Shown: positions 1 to 11,658 of the stretch, in pieces | Numbering within the stretch: the stretch's first letter is position 1 | Layout: each line of letters starts with the position of its first letter | From: Cylindrodendrum hubeiense | Lineage: Eukaryota > Ascomycota > Sordariomycetes > Hypocreales > Nectriaceae | NCBI GenBank assembly: GCA_014621425.1 | Contig: JAANBB010000003.1 | Coordinates: 1 to 64,000 of the forward strand | Direction: 5' to 3' | Length of the DNA: 64,000 nt | The notes under the pieces: generated by a model | Told to the model about the DNA's origin: nothing | Seen by the model: only the letters and a program-made list of their open reading frames with translations | Database searches by the model: none | Program-made: the position numbers and the translations under genes

Positions 1-783
1 CCGCCCCGTGCGCGTGTCAGAATTTTGCGGCGCGGCGTGGTAGCCGTGTTGGGGCTGGCGCGGCCACCGGCGCCCACTGCATTCCCACTTGGGCCGATGG
101 AGCTCGTCCGCGGCGCCGAATCACGCGAGGGCCCGGCCAGGCTCGTGAGCTGATCCCGTGGGCGTAGCGCCGCTGGGCCCTGCCGCTGTGGGTGTGAAAC
201 GAAAACGAGGGAAAAAATTAGGCGCAGGGCCTGGCGATAACCCCTCAGATGCGGTTCTCACTGTGAGGGATCCTGCGAACGGGTCGTCGTGGTGGGCATG
301 AGCCCTATCGGCGCTCCGCAGACCGTGGGGGAAGCTGTTGAGGCCACCGCGTTGATGCTACCACGTCGATGCCAGGACCGTCTTGTCGCTGCGTGGACGC
401 AGAGTCTGCAAGAAACTCATCTCCCCCTGATGTGATCTGACGCTGACGGCCCTGACTATGCCCGGCCAGGGATCAGCACATGCTTGATCAAATCCCGGGT
501 CCGAAACCGGCATTATCAGATTGATAAGATTTGTCACACACAACCCGCCGTGCGGCGCCGTACAGTACGCCATACAGTACGTCGGCTTAGCGCGGTAAAC
601 TCGGCGCTGCCCGAGTCCCGTCCCCCAACCTCACGCCCCCAATCCCATCTCCCCAGCGCTGCAAACCCGCTTCACGACGTGTATCTGAGGCGCATCCAGG
701 CGGCGGCTTTCCTCCTTCACTGCCTCTCACCGCATTCCAGCCCATCGCGAGGATTCCCCAGAGCGGCACAGAGCCTGGAAACC
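1..783. other. Upstream region without a recognised gene
   Basis: GC-rich sequence at the left edge. The short open frames on both strands show no recognisable domain and no good splice structure. The last 180 bases are pyrimidine-rich and lead into the ferroxidase start codon at 784, as expected of a promoter and 5' leader. A long frame starting at 484 is simply the upstream extension of the ferroxidase frame without a better start. Confidence 0.5.
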
Positions 784-2915
784 ATGGGGCGACTTTCACA
801 TGTGCTCGCCGGCCTGAGCCTGCTTGGCCCTGCGCTCGCCGCCACCGTCGCCTACGACTTCAATATCGAATGGGTCAGGGCGAACCCAGATGGCGCCTTT
901 GAGCGGCCGACCATTGGCATCAACGGCAAATGGCCCATCGAGGTAACTCATGCCAACGCCGGCGCCTCATCACATCGCTTCTAACACTCTGCAGACCATC
1001 GAGGCCAACGTCGGCGACACCATCCTCATCAACGCCCACAATGGGCTCGGCAACCAGACCACCTCGCTGCACTTTCACGGCCTGTTCATGAACGGCACAA
1101 ACCACATGGACGGTCCCTCCATGGTTACTCAGTGTCCCATCCAGCCGGGAGACTCGTTCCTCTACAACTTCACGGTATGTTGCTCATGCGTCTTCTTTGA
1201 GACTTATTTGAGTATCATCTTTGAGACCAATGTCTGACCATCTTCCAGATCACTCAACCAGGCACTTACTGGTACCACTCACACTCCGAGGGCCAGTACC
1301 CCGATGGTCTTCGAGGACCCCTCGTCATCCATGACCCGGAGTCTCCCTTCAAGGGACAGTATGATGAGGAGCTCGTTGTGACTCTTTCAGACTGGTACCA
1401 CGATGAGATGCGTGTCCTGATCCCCGAGTTCCTGCGCAAGGGTAACCCCACAGGCGCCGAGCCCGTCCCTCAGGCCGCCCTCATGAATGACACCCAGAAC
1501 CTCAAGGTCCCCGTCGAGCTGGAGAAGACGTACCTCGTTCGCCTGATCAACATCGGTGGCTTTGCCGGCCAGTACTTCTGGATCGAGGGCCACAACATGT
1601 CTATCGTCGAAGTCGACGGTGTATACACCAAGCCTGCCGAAGCCGAGATGGTCTATCTGTCGGCTGCCCAGCGAGTCAGCTTCCTCCTCACCACCAAGGG
1701 CAGCAACCAGGCCAACTTCCCCATCGTTGCCAGCATGGACACGGTAAGCTTGACTGACACGCCATGAATGTCGCCCCTGCTCACGCACTACTCAGACTCT
1801 TTTCGACGTCATGCCTGATGATCTCGACTGGAACGTGACTGGCTGGTTGGTGTACGACGAGGCCAAGGATCTTCCCAAGCCCGCCTTCGTCGACGAGTAT
1901 GCGCCCTATGACGATGTCGAGCTCGTTCCCTACGACGAGATGGAGATCCTGCCAGAGCCCAACCGCATCGTCGAGCTCAACGTCGTCATGGACAACCTGC
2001 ATGACGGCGCCAACTACGCCTTCTTCAACAACATCACCTACAAGGCGCCCAAGGTTCCTGCGCTTTACACCGCCCTGACCAGCGGCGACAAGGCGACCAA
2101 CCCCTACGTCTACGGATCTTACACCAACAGCTTCGTGCTCGAAAAGGGCGACATTGTCCAGATCGTCCTCAACAACCTCGACTCTGGCCGTCATCCCTTC
2201 CATCTCCACGGCCACGACTTCCAGGTCATCTATCGTAGTGCCGATGAGGCGGGTCTCTTCCCCGGACCTGGTGTTGAGTATCCCAAGATCCCCATGAGAC
2301 GTGACACGGTTGTTGTGTACCCCGAAGGATATGTCGTGCTCCGATTCAAGGCGGACAACCCAGGTATGTGACACCTTAAACGCCTCGGGCCCAAAGCTGA
2401 CAGCGAATAGGCGTCTGGCTGTTCCACTGCCACATTGAGTGGCACGTCACCTCTGGTCTCATCGCCACCTTCATTGAGGACCCGTTGACCCTTCAGTCCA
2501 CCATCGAGCTCCCCAAGAACCACTTGGACGCCTGCCTGTCGGGAGATATTCCTTCCAAGGGTAACGCCGCGGGCAACTCCAAAGACTTCCTCGACCTCAG
2601 GGGTGAAAACGCGCCCCCTCCTCCGCTGCCAGCAGGGTATGTATCTACGCCCCCCTGTTCAACTTTGACGACTAACATGGTGGTAGATTCACTTTCCAAG
2701 GCATTGTCGCCTTCCTCTTCAGCTCCGCGATGGGTATCTTCGGAATCTGGGTGGTTGGCTCGTACGGAATGAGGACGGGCCCCAAACCCAAGAAGAGCGC
2801 CGAGAGAGAGCCTCTTCTGGCCACACCGGATGCCGCCAATGGCCGCACCGAGCCCAATGGCCGCGAAGAGCCAGCAGATGCTGCTACAGACGAAGACTCA
2901 CTCCTGCGCCGATGA
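784..2915 (+). CDS. FET3: Fet3-type multicopper ferroxidase, membrane anchored
   Basis: Oxidises Fe(II) to Fe(III) at the cell surface for high-affinity iron uptake, normally with an Ftr1 permease. Exons 784-942, 995-1174, 1249-1743, 1796-2363, 2411-2636 and 2687-2915 give 618 aa with all phases consistent. A signal peptide (first ~19 residues) starts the protein. All four copper ligand blocks are present: [17 protein letters not shown] and HCHIEWH. The segment YFWIEGH matches the Fet3 region holding the iron-binding Glu, and [13 protein letters not shown] is Fet3-like rather than laccase-like. One transmembrane helix near residue 555 is followed by a charged cytosolic tail, as in Fet3. Start chosen at the ATG that opens the signal peptide. 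No FTR1 gene lies beside it in this window; the usual divergent partner could be beyond the left edge. A secreted laccase is unlikely because of the anchor. Confidence 0.93.
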
Positions 2916-3334
2916 CCTATCTGCTTGGTTAGAGTTGCTCTGGGAGGAATCAAGATACCATTTCAGTAATGATTAGAGCCCTAGTGGCAGTTGCTGCAGC
3001 GATAGAACTTTTGCATGATAATACCAACGTCATAGATTGTTAGATGATTTTATTTTGATCTTGTCAACCACAAGACTGCTGTGCGTCGTTGTGTGATATG
3101 TACTGGCCTATGGTACGAAGCCATGTATTGAAAGGTACTGACCGGCCTTGCCATACCTGTTACGTTATGTCCAGTGGCCTCGACTGGTCAAACCTTGTAC
3201 CAGTGATGCGTCACGCTGTCCTCCAAATGAATATTAATTTACACGCAAGAACATCTTGCCAAACCCGCTGTCCCTCCCGTGTGCCCGATTTCCCATCTTG
3301 CGCATGCTCTTCTCCCACGTCGCTCGTCCGTCGC
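2916..3334. other. Convergent intergenic region
   Basis: Lies between the ends of the ferroxidase gene (plus strand) and the LITAF gene (minus strand). It is AT-richer than the flanking exons, so it probably holds both 3' untranslated regions. No conserved open frame or repeat is visible. Confidence 0.6.
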
Positions 3335-4234
3335 TTAAACCTGCTGGGCGTTGACGGGCTGGGGCTCCGCGGGCAGGAATCTCGACTGCTGCCGCAGGTG
3401 CTCGGGGGTGCCCAGCGCACTCATGCCCTTCTGGCCAAAGTTCCTGAAGGCGACCTTGCGGTGGCAGTTGCCGCAGATATGGCTGACGTGGCTCGCCCAG
3501 TGCAGCATGTAGGGCGCGACGACGCCGCAGAAGGTGCTGAAGAAGAGGAGGACGCCGATGATGCTGGACAGAGGTTAGCGAGGCGGCAGAGGGGAGGCGG
3601 GATTGTGCGTACTGGGTCAGGAAGGAGGCTTCTTTCTTGACGATGGTCAAGGATCGTCGCTCGCAGAACGGGCAGTCGACGGTGTCACCCTGGTCGCCGA
3701 GCAGATGGAGCGGCGTGACGGTACCAGATTGAGGCATCATGGTCGTCATGTTCTGTGGAATATCGTAGCCGCCGTTCGTCTGCTGGGGACTGATGGGAGG
3801 CGCCGGTGGTCCATATGAGTTCGTCTGCTGCGGGCTCATGGGGTGCGCTGGTGCTCCGTATCCGTTCTGGATGCTGCTGAACGCCGGCGGCGGCGTCATT
3901 GGGTTCGACATGAGGGACGGCTTGATGGGCGAGGCGACCTTCTCGGGGATGGACGTGTCGGGCTGGGGGACGACTTCGGGGAGGTTGTCGTCGTCGATGA
4001 TTCTCCTATTAAATGCGATTAGCTGGTGGCGCTCCGCCCCAGACGCGGCGTGACCTACTGGACTTCCAATCCTTCAGCGGCTACTGGGGGCTTGTAGGCA
4101 ATCTTCTCATCCGAGCTCGCGACGGCAGGCGCAGGCGTGGACACAGGAGGCGGCACCGGCGTGTTGGAGTATGACGGCGGCGATACTGCGGTGGCGGGCT
4201 GTATCGGGTCGTTTAGCGGCGATGGAGATGACAT
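3335..4234 (-). CDS. LITAF-domain protein
   Basis: Exons (transcript order) 4234-4059, 4005-3613, 3563-3335 give 265 aa. The N-terminal ~165 residues are proline, serine and glutamine rich with repeated PPxSPQQTN-like motifs, including PPxY-type stretches. The C-terminal third is a LITAF (zf-LITAF-like) domain: a first knuckle CPFC, a hydrophobic stretch of about 22 residues (IIGVLLFFSTFCGVVAPY) and a second knuckle HICGNC. In this family the two CxxC knuckles form one zinc site and the hydrophobic helix inserts in the cytosolic face of endosomal or plasma membranes. A role in membrane trafficking is inferred from the family; fungal members are poorly studied. Start is the ATG opening MSSPSP; longer in-frame extensions upstream lack support. 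Confidence 0.88.
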
Positions 4235-5205
4235 GATGGCCGTTGTGATGGTGCAGGATCGGACTCGGGAGGGCCAATTCAACAGCGCACGAAGGTCGAG
4301 GAATGCACAGCCGACAGCAGCGCAACAAGAAGGGTATGGCTTTTTGCAGAGATGGCAGCCTGGCTTGCGATGGACTTGGGGAGATTGGAAGTGAGTCCGA
4401 ATGCCACCCCGGAAAGACGTCGAGCGTCCGCTACTGCACCAGACTAGGGACCCATGCAGCCCCGAAGGGATTGGATCATGACGAGGGCGCAGCTTCAGCT
4501 CCGCCATGGTTTCAGCGGCTCGTTCCAGGCTCTGCACCGGATTCCCACTCCAGTTCTCCACCCTGTAGGGCCAGGATCCGCCGATCAGAGCCATCCGCGC
4601 CACTGGCGTCCATGGCGAAGCTTGTGCAGAGGCTTGAGGCACCTAAACAAGCTTGACAAGCTCCCAGGTGCGTCTGGGAGTGGACAGGTGTCGCCGGTAG
4701 GACGCCATCCGTTCAGGAGGCGTTGGCTGGACTCCTGTTTTCACTTTGCCCATCTGCCATTGGGATTAGTGGCAGGCTCTGGGCCCCAAATAAGACCCAG
4801 ACAAGACCCAAATGGCCCCCAAATGCACTACGATCCACTGTAACCGTCTGGATTTGCCTTTCCAGGGGCTGTCGTGCTAACCTCGCGCCAGACGCCACAC
4901 ATCACTTTACTGGGAACACCGCCATGTAGTTAAATAAATTTAGTAGCAGCTTCAGCGTCTGCTGCTGTATGAAGAAGAGAAAATATTGTACACTGTAATG
5001 TTGAAAGAATAATTGCCACGACGCGCGTTGAGCTGGACGCGGTGCGATCCTCACTGCACTGCCGTCCTTGCCGGGGGTCGACTCCTTAGGCGCCCTCCAT
5101 AAGCACTAGCTGGGATCACCGCGAAGCCGACTGGCCGGCTCGCATTCGAGATGATTTCGCTTGACTCTCCTGCCGCTAGGCTTGACAGCGCTGGAATGTC
5201 TCGGC
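4235..5205. other. Intergenic region upstream of the LITAF gene
   Basis: About 970 bases between two minus-strand genes. It should hold the LITAF promoter (right side of the gene) and the 3' region of the glucanase. Open frames here overlap on several strands without domain content. A 3' poly-A-like AT stretch lies near 4930-5015. No repeat or RNA gene recognised. Confidence 0.5.
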
Positions 5206-6910
5206 TCATGCCGAGAGGGCAACGACTTGGAAATTGTAGTTGCACACAGAGGCCGTGTCGACAACCTAGCTTTGTTAGTCTCAGCCGGAACCACTGCGCT
5301 GGGTCGACTTACCGCGAGAGGTCCAGATGCGCCAACCACGACGTCTTCGCCGTTCAGAACCTGGGCCGTCACCGTTCCTGTCGTCATCTTCGTGAAGACA
5401 AACCTGTTGAATCCCGCAACGAGCTTCTTCGTTCCCAGAAGCGTTGAGCCGCTCCAAACTGAAACAGTGAGACCGGTCTGGCCCTCCTTGACGAGAATAA
5501 TGCCCTAGACACGGAATCAGCATCAATCGCATCGAGACAAAGTTGCATACACGTACCTGTACCGCGTTGCTGGCATTTTCGATGCCGGCGGGCTTGCCAA
5601 TCTGATCCGAAGAGCAATCCGCAGTGGTCAATAGTGTATGGTGCCAAAACACGCCCTGCGCCGTCGCACCGTTGGTCGGGACCATGTTGGCAGTGGTAGT
5701 ATCTCCGCGCTTCCAGGCCTGGATAAACGACGGAAGAATCTCCCAGTAGCCCGTGTGGTTGTATCCGTCCGTGTAAGCTGGGATCGCGTCCCCGGTAATG
5801 ACCTCTGGCCAAAAGTTGCCCATGTAGTGGCTCTCTCCAGCGTCGTTCCATGTCTGTAGCTCGATCATGTCCGGCTGCAGTGACAGGACCTGTCCGAGCC
5901 GGTACTCGAGATTCCTCTCTCCTCTGCGGTACCAGTTGTTGTCGGTATTCATGTGCTTGAACTGCAGCGGCGAGACGCCCATCATGAACAGCTTTCCGGA
6001 GCTCTGGGCGGCTGATTGGAATGTCTTGTCCTCGGCTGTGGGCACGTAGACCTTACCCTCCGCAATTTGGGGCCAAGAGTTCCAGTTGAAGATGCCGTCC
6101 TAGCCAAGTTAGCGTTGAGGATCAAATGGAGGTTGAAAATACGCACAAGCTCGCTGTACTCGTCGAAAAAGGTCGCAGAAGGAGGAGTCTGGTAGAAAGA
6201 TGGCACAATCAAAATATCACCGACTGCGCTTCTCAGATCCTTCCACTCATCAGTGGTGACGGACTCGCCCTAACCCAGGTGTCAGCTTTTCCTTCTCTCC
6301 GAATATTCAACCTTAACCTACACCAAATGTGCTGACGAGTGGCACATCTAAAAGGATATGAGCTATTGACCTGCAATCGATGGAATAATATCTTACCGTT
6401 GTACGTGTAGTACGAATCCCGCGCAATATAATCACCAAGAAACTGGGAATACTCGCTTGGGGTAGCAAAGTAATCGCCTGACATGTCGAATGAAAAGAAA
6501 ATCTTGAACCCTAGCTCGTCTGCATGGTCGAAGAGGTAATTGACGGTGTTGTTCGACCACCACGCATATTGGTCTGGTCCAGTTAGCCTAGCTTCCCCCA
6601 TCGTTGCTGAATTGCAGACATACCATAGTTGATGGCGAAAGCGTCGATGCCCAGGCTTTGCGCATCAACGATATCTTGGCGACAGTGCTCTGTCAAGACG
6701 CCACCGACCTACACGAGTTAGGATTCGAATACGTTTCTGGAGTTGCAGGACAAACCATATAATGGGCAAAGCTATACAGGTCAGCGGACAGAAACTACTG
6801 CTTCACGGGGTATCTTACACCGGCTTATTCGTGGTAGCTTTGGGAACGAGCCCAGCCAGGGCGCCAGCGCCCAGGCTGATCCAGGCCAAGAGAGAAGCGC
6901 TTCGATACAT
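5206..6910 (-). CDS. GH71 alpha-1,3-glucanase (mutanase)
   Basis: Secreted enzyme that cleaves alpha-1,3-glucan, a fungal wall polymer. Nine exons in transcript order: 6910-6819, 6771-6756, 6708-6624, 6573-6397, 6347-6322, 6269-6147, 6099-5557, 5504-5313, 5265-5206, giving 437 aa, the usual GH71 length. A signal peptide (MYRSASLLAWISLGAGALA) is followed by the GH71 start FAHYMVGG, then GIDAFAINYG, GFKIFFSFDMSGDY, VSTFGGE, DGIFNWNSWP, LQPDMIELQTWNDAGESHY and GNFWPE, which are the family's conserved blocks, including the acidic residues of the active site. Exons of 16 and 26 nt are required to keep the FAHYM and VPLVSTFGG blocks intact. The C-terminal ~85 residues form the small beta domain. 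Wall remodelling or mycoparasitism are family-based guesses. Confidence 0.9.
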
Positions 6911-7593
6911 TTCGTCGCGGTGTAAGAAGTGAACAAGATAGACGAAGAAACAATGTTTTGCCCAAGTTTCCAGCCGGGATTCTATATATCCCCTTTACTA
7001 TATACCTCTAACCTAGCCTAGTTACAGCTCTCTCTATCTAGAAGGAGCAGATTGGAGTCCGAGCTTGTGATGGGCCAGGGTGGGGGGGCTAGCTGTTTCA
7101 CCACAGGCATTCTCATCCTTTCCCTCCTTCAAAGGATTCGAACTCGTCATCAGCAAAAGAAGACGAGTAAAAAATGAATCGAAGGGCTCCTTCACTACAT
7201 TACCCTAGTTTTAACAATTCTGGTGTACATTTTGCTGTGCTACGTATTGAATCTTCAATTTGTTAGGGACCAACGATTTCCAGTGTGCAGGCTGTCAAAG
7301 GTGGAGAACGGAACATTGTAGGGGTTGCGTTACGTGGAGCTCAGCCTTGCTGCGATTGCGACAGGGGTTTGTTTAATTTCCCCGAGGGGTTCATATCAGA
7401 TGACTTGCGGCAGAGTCGGAGGCAATCAATATCCACCCAGAAGGAAGAGGGGACGAAATCGATACAAAAAGGGTGGCTTTAAACCCACCCGGGGATAAGT
7501 AGTAGATTATGAGGGAGATTACCCCGAAATAAATGCCTTGTCGGTGCTCATGCAAATCCAAATTAGTTCCTTAGGATTCATCCACCTAGCCAC
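6911..7593. other. Intergenic region upstream of the GH71 gene
   Basis: Contains the GH71 promoter side. AT-rich stretches with TATA-like runs (6980-7010, CTATATATCCCC) lie 70-100 bases before the GH71 start. A short open frame at 7285-7482 has no recognisable content. Nothing else seen. Confidence 0.5.
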
Positions 7594-9342
7594 TTAATCC
7601 TTCTTGACTGAAACCTTGCGGTATCTCACGACTTCGGTCCCGGCTTCATCAAATGTCCGCTCAGCAACAATCTTGTATCCACCAAATCGAGGAAGAACCT
7701 TGGTCCAAAAGGTCCAGTAGACTCCTCCCAAAATCAAAACACCAACTCCGACGACAGGGAACACGTAGTAAGGATAGCCATCGGCGTTCCAGCTTCCCTC
7801 GGGTGGGATAAAGGGGACGAGGGCGAGAAAGACGTTGGAGAGAAAGTAGAGGATCGAGATGGGAAGATAGGTATGCCATGGCGAAGTCCAGTTCTCCTTT
7901 TTCGTCCACTGGAGGTAGATAAGACCGGCGGTGACGAAGGCGTTGATCCAAGCACCAGGGTAGGTGTACCTGGAGGACTCTTGTTAGCTAGCAATGGGTA
8001 TTCGGGCATCGAATTGACGTACAAGTTGACGATGAAGTTGTATGCCGGGCCGGCAGGTGGTGCAACGAGAACAATTACCGTCACAATCCAATGAATAAAA
8101 AGCTAGCACTGGTCAGCATAGGTTGCGCATGGAGACTAACAAAACATACCGCGGCGGCTGGAGCATTAAACGGTCGGTTTGACGCCCAGAAGCGACTGAA
8201 AGGTAGCAAGCCTTCCTTAGCCAACTCCTGGTTCAGGCGGGCATGAGCGAATGAAACCGCGAGAACGTTTCCCAAGTTGCTCAGTGCGACAAACGCCGGC
8301 AAGCTGCGAGCTGCGGCACTTTGTCCAAAGATGTTGCGGAAAAACAGGCCGGCAACAATGACTTCGGACTTGGCAAGTTCCGACTTGGGAATTGCGGCAA
8401 AGTAGGCGACGTTGGCGAGGATGTACAGGATCGTGGTGCCGCCGATGGCCAGGGGGGCCGCGATTGAGAGCGTCTTCTGGGGGTGCTTGAGCTCGCTAAG
8501 AACATAGTTGGCATTCTCCCACCCCTTGTAGCTGTAGATGATATTCAGGAGGGCGTTTGAGTATGCATATGCTCCTCCGCCTCCGTAGCCATCTCCAGTC
8601 TCGATTCTAAAGGCGTGGTCGAAGTTGTGCGGGTTCGGCACGCGGCGGTGACCTGCCAGCGCCGCAAATCCAGAAAAGACGATGAACAGCAGGATGACAA
8701 CTTTGAAGACTCCGAGGACGTTGAAGAGTCGGATTCCCCATTTCGGCGCCGTGCTGTGGAGGAGGACGGAGAATGTCACGCAGGCAATGGCGATGCCACG
8801 GGCCGCCCAGCCATCTGGAATCTCTTTTCCAGATGCGAAAAGGATGTATCTGCCAAAGGCGAGAGAATTTCCCGAAGAGAAGCCCAGAAGAATCATCTGT
8901 GAGGCGAGAACACATGTGGCCAAGTAACGTGGGTGACGATAAACTCGTTCAAGATAGTTCTTTTCGCCGCCGGAGCGAGGGATGGCGAGGCCGAATTCCA
9001 TGAACACGCTGAGGCCAAAGAAGGTGAGCAGACCACCAATGACCCATAGCATGAGACTGATTCCGACTGAACCGGTCGCTGCAAAGATGCTTGATGGGGT
9101 TGAGAAGACTATCGATGTTAGTCATGGTACTCTATAAGAGGTGGACCCAACTCACTTCCAGTTCCTATCATCTTATTCAGAATCAAGAAGACAGACCCGG
9201 TGATTCCGATCTTGCGGTCATCGGTGTAGGAGTATTTCTGAGCATCGATAGTGCTTTCATTGTCGGTGTGAGGGTCCTCCTCGCTGCTGCCCACATGGTG
9301 CCCCAGCTTCGCAACCGGCGTATCCTTTGTGTCAGCTGCCAT
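7594..9342 (-). CDS. High-affinity methionine permease-like amino acid transporter (Mup1 type)
   Basis: Plasma-membrane APC-superfamily (LAT-like) transporter. Exons 9342-9156, 9108-8150, 8102-8023, 7969-7594 give 533 aa. A hydrophilic cytosolic N-terminus of about 45 residues (the region that in yeast Mup1 takes ubiquitin) precedes roughly 12 hydrophobic segments. TM1 carries the substrate-binding signature GTGIFSTPSSIF, spanning the first intron, which is typical of the Mup1/Mup3 group; GWENANYVLSELKHPQKTL and SFAHARLNQELAKEG are further family blocks. Start ATG sits in a good context (AAAATGG). Methionine as substrate is inferred from the family; cysteine or other amino acids are possible. 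Reading frame intact. Confidence 0.88.
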
Positions 9343-10284
9343 TTTGGCGACTGAACCGATATGATTGCAAGTTGATTTAAACTCATTACGAGAGGGCTTC
9401 CCGATATATTTATATTGTTTTGGGCAACTCCCGGCATACCTCACGCCATCAGGAATATGATGGCGTTTCCTGTGGCGTACCGTGAGACAGGTCAGCATGA
9501 TCAGGTCTTAGACGAAGCCGAGCCAACAGTAAAGGCAGGTGCCTACAATGTCTGCATCTACGCAAGGGTGTTCGGTGCCGTACCATGTGCATGCCGGGCG
9601 ATGTAACCGAGCATGTAGCCTCCATTGTTCTTTTGTCCATCCAATCCAGACTAGGGCGCCCATGTGCTGACGCTTGGCCTTCCTATTTCTTGGTGCTAAA
9701 TTCTCGAAGCTGGTTGACTGATTCTTGGCAGAGCCCGTTTGCAGCAATCATGTGTGGTGAGGGGATGTCGACATCAAGCCCTGGTGTCGCGAAATAGCGT
9801 GGTCCGGCGATCACGCCCCCATGCACGCTCGAAGCGGAAGGTGATCAGGGCTGCGTGCGCCGGGATGAGGATGTAGCCTAATTACTGGGGCTTATACGAT
9901 CTCCTTTAACTGTGGAATAAGCTTATAAGCTCATGAGCACCTGGGGTAGGACAAGCTAGGGTCTCTGATGCTCGGTAACATTGTAACCTGGCATCTAGAA
10001 GATCCCTGGAAAGAGCGAGGAAGCAGTCAGCCTGGAGATTGGTGGCCAGACGGGCGCACCTCGTTAGTGGCAGTTGAAATCATTTTTGATATTTCCCCTG
10101 ACGGTCTTCTGCTGCATGCTTTTATAATAACTACGGTGGGTATGATCCGCAAGCCCATGTCGTCCACCGCATCTTTCGGGCTCCGGCTGTTGGACGTTCC
10201 ACAAAAGCTGTCGGCTGCCCCTCCTTCTCGAGTAGGTGGTATCCTAGCCGATATGGGTCCAAGTTCTCGCAAGGATCCCGGCGC
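9343..10284. other. Intergenic region between permease and small membrane protein
   Basis: About 940 bases holding the permease promoter on the left. Open frames at 9415-9606 and 9508-9747 overlap on opposite strands and show no domain. No tRNA, repeat or mobile element recognised. Confidence 0.5.
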
Positions 10285-10749
10285 CTAATCACTCTTCTTC
10301 GTAGTTGTATCCAACTGAATTCCAAATCCTGCCAGAAAAGCCAGACGGACAAACCCCTGTCCCCAGAGAGCGCCAAGATTTACCCAATCCTCAGGCCTCC
10401 AAGCTCGAGGGTCCCAGAAGACTGCGCTGCCGAGTGCTGACCAGCTCCCATATAGATGTATAGCATCGCATAGTAAGATGCCCATCAGGATAGCCCTCCA
10501 CACCCGGATGTCGTTGGTGAGGCGCAAGACGACCGCCTCATTGAATGCGAAGAGGACATATGTAGCGGCAAGCTGGTCGTAAATGACCTGGTTATCCGGC
10601 GCGTATTGAGCAGTCAGGGACATGGTGTTGAGAAAGAGGGAAGGAAAAAAGTGAAGAAGTGCGGAGCCACCCAGGGCCGAGAAAGGCTCGAAGTAGAGAA
10701 AGAGGGCGCGGTAGGCGAAAGGTATGTTAAGGGGTCGTTGGTTCGCCAT
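10285..10749 (-). CDS. Small four-helix membrane protein, DUF7704-like
   Basis: Single exon, 154 aa. About four hydrophobic segments: residues 11-38 (AYRALFLYFEPFSALGGSAL), 60-80 (LAATYVLFAFNEAVVLRL), 85-105 (WRAILMGILLCDAIHLYG) and 122-145 (WVNLGALWGQGFVRLAFLAGFG). The FEPFSA motif, LLCDAIHLYG and the DPRAW..EDW.N pattern are those of the fungal DUF7704 family as I recall it. No enzymatic residues stand out and no function is known for the family; resemblance to EXPERA-like or acyl-tail sensing folds would be speculation. A good ATG is used. It stands alone, with no obvious partner beside it. Confidence 0.75.
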   Translation of the reverse strand: MANQRPLNIPFAYRALFLYFEPFSALGGSALLHFFPSLFLNTMSLTAQYAPDNQVIYDQLAATYVLFAFNEAVVLRLTNDIRVWRAILMGILLCDAIHLYGSWSALGSAVFWDPRAWRPEDWVNLGALWGQGFVRLAFLAGFGIQLDTTTKKSD

Positions 10750-11658
10750 GATTGATGGCTCGTATAATGTAAATGATAGCTAATGAGTTAAGAGAGAGCC
10801 TATTTGTGATATATTGGGGCAACGTGGAGGAATGACGGGGTAGCTTCGATTGATTGCGAGAGTCAGCGTGCTGGAGATGTGAAGGTAAGATAAAACAAAG
10901 ACCTGTCCACATGAGCACGGGGCCATGAGGGGTAGATATACCGATCTTGGGGCGCGCGCCACTCCACAGGCCTGTCGGTGGCTCATTATTTGATAGCTGT
11001 TTAGGTTTAATTAGCGTCACATGGGTGTGTAGGCACGGATAACGAAGTTGTTAGTTAGTGAATCCAGGTACAGGAAACGGCACAACGAAGTTCTTATCGT
11101 GACAATTATTGATAATAGTGAGGAATGGCAATATGCATAAACTAGTAGGCGAATGCGGATAGAGATTGCAGAGAAAGGGCGAGGAATTTCGGACAACTGA
11201 CAACATCGGCAAAACATGATGAAGTGCTACACGGCTACCGAAGTGATTGACATACAGAACGCCTTGGCGGTAAGCCACATATTGCACGTCATGGATAGTC
11301 GCGGAAAGCCGCGGCCGAAACAGTGTAACAATCAATGCCTGGCTTGTGGAAATGGCGGCGAATGGCGTTCCGAGGCTGGTGACCAGGAGATGTGGGCGAA
11401 TCGAATACCACCTCCAGCCTCTGCACAGCCATGTGAATCCCAGTGGCTCAGCTTATGTTGGGCTGAGTCGGCCTGATTTGACGTTGTCAAAACTGCGCGA
11501 TATTCAACGAGGCTGTGCGTAGCCTGTCACCATCCTCATATTCACCGCCGTCGCCATCATTGTCGACCCTTCCGCTCCAGATCACTCCCCAGACCTTCTC
11601 TAGCTGACCTCGAATCATCGACCTCATCCCAGTGCCCACGAGCAGACCAAGTTCCGAA
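10750..11658. other. Divergent intergenic region
   Basis: About 900 bases upstream of both the DUF7704-like gene (minus) and the ubiquitin-like-domain gene (plus), so it holds both promoters. AT-rich in the middle (10990-11150). A pyrimidine-rich leader (11515-11655) precedes the plus-strand start. No coding signal. Confidence 0.5.

Noticed and set aside
1781..2374. Long minus-strand frame (197 codons) opposite the ferroxidase
   Set aside because: Exactly antisense to conserved multicopper oxidase exons; a codon-bias shadow without domain content.
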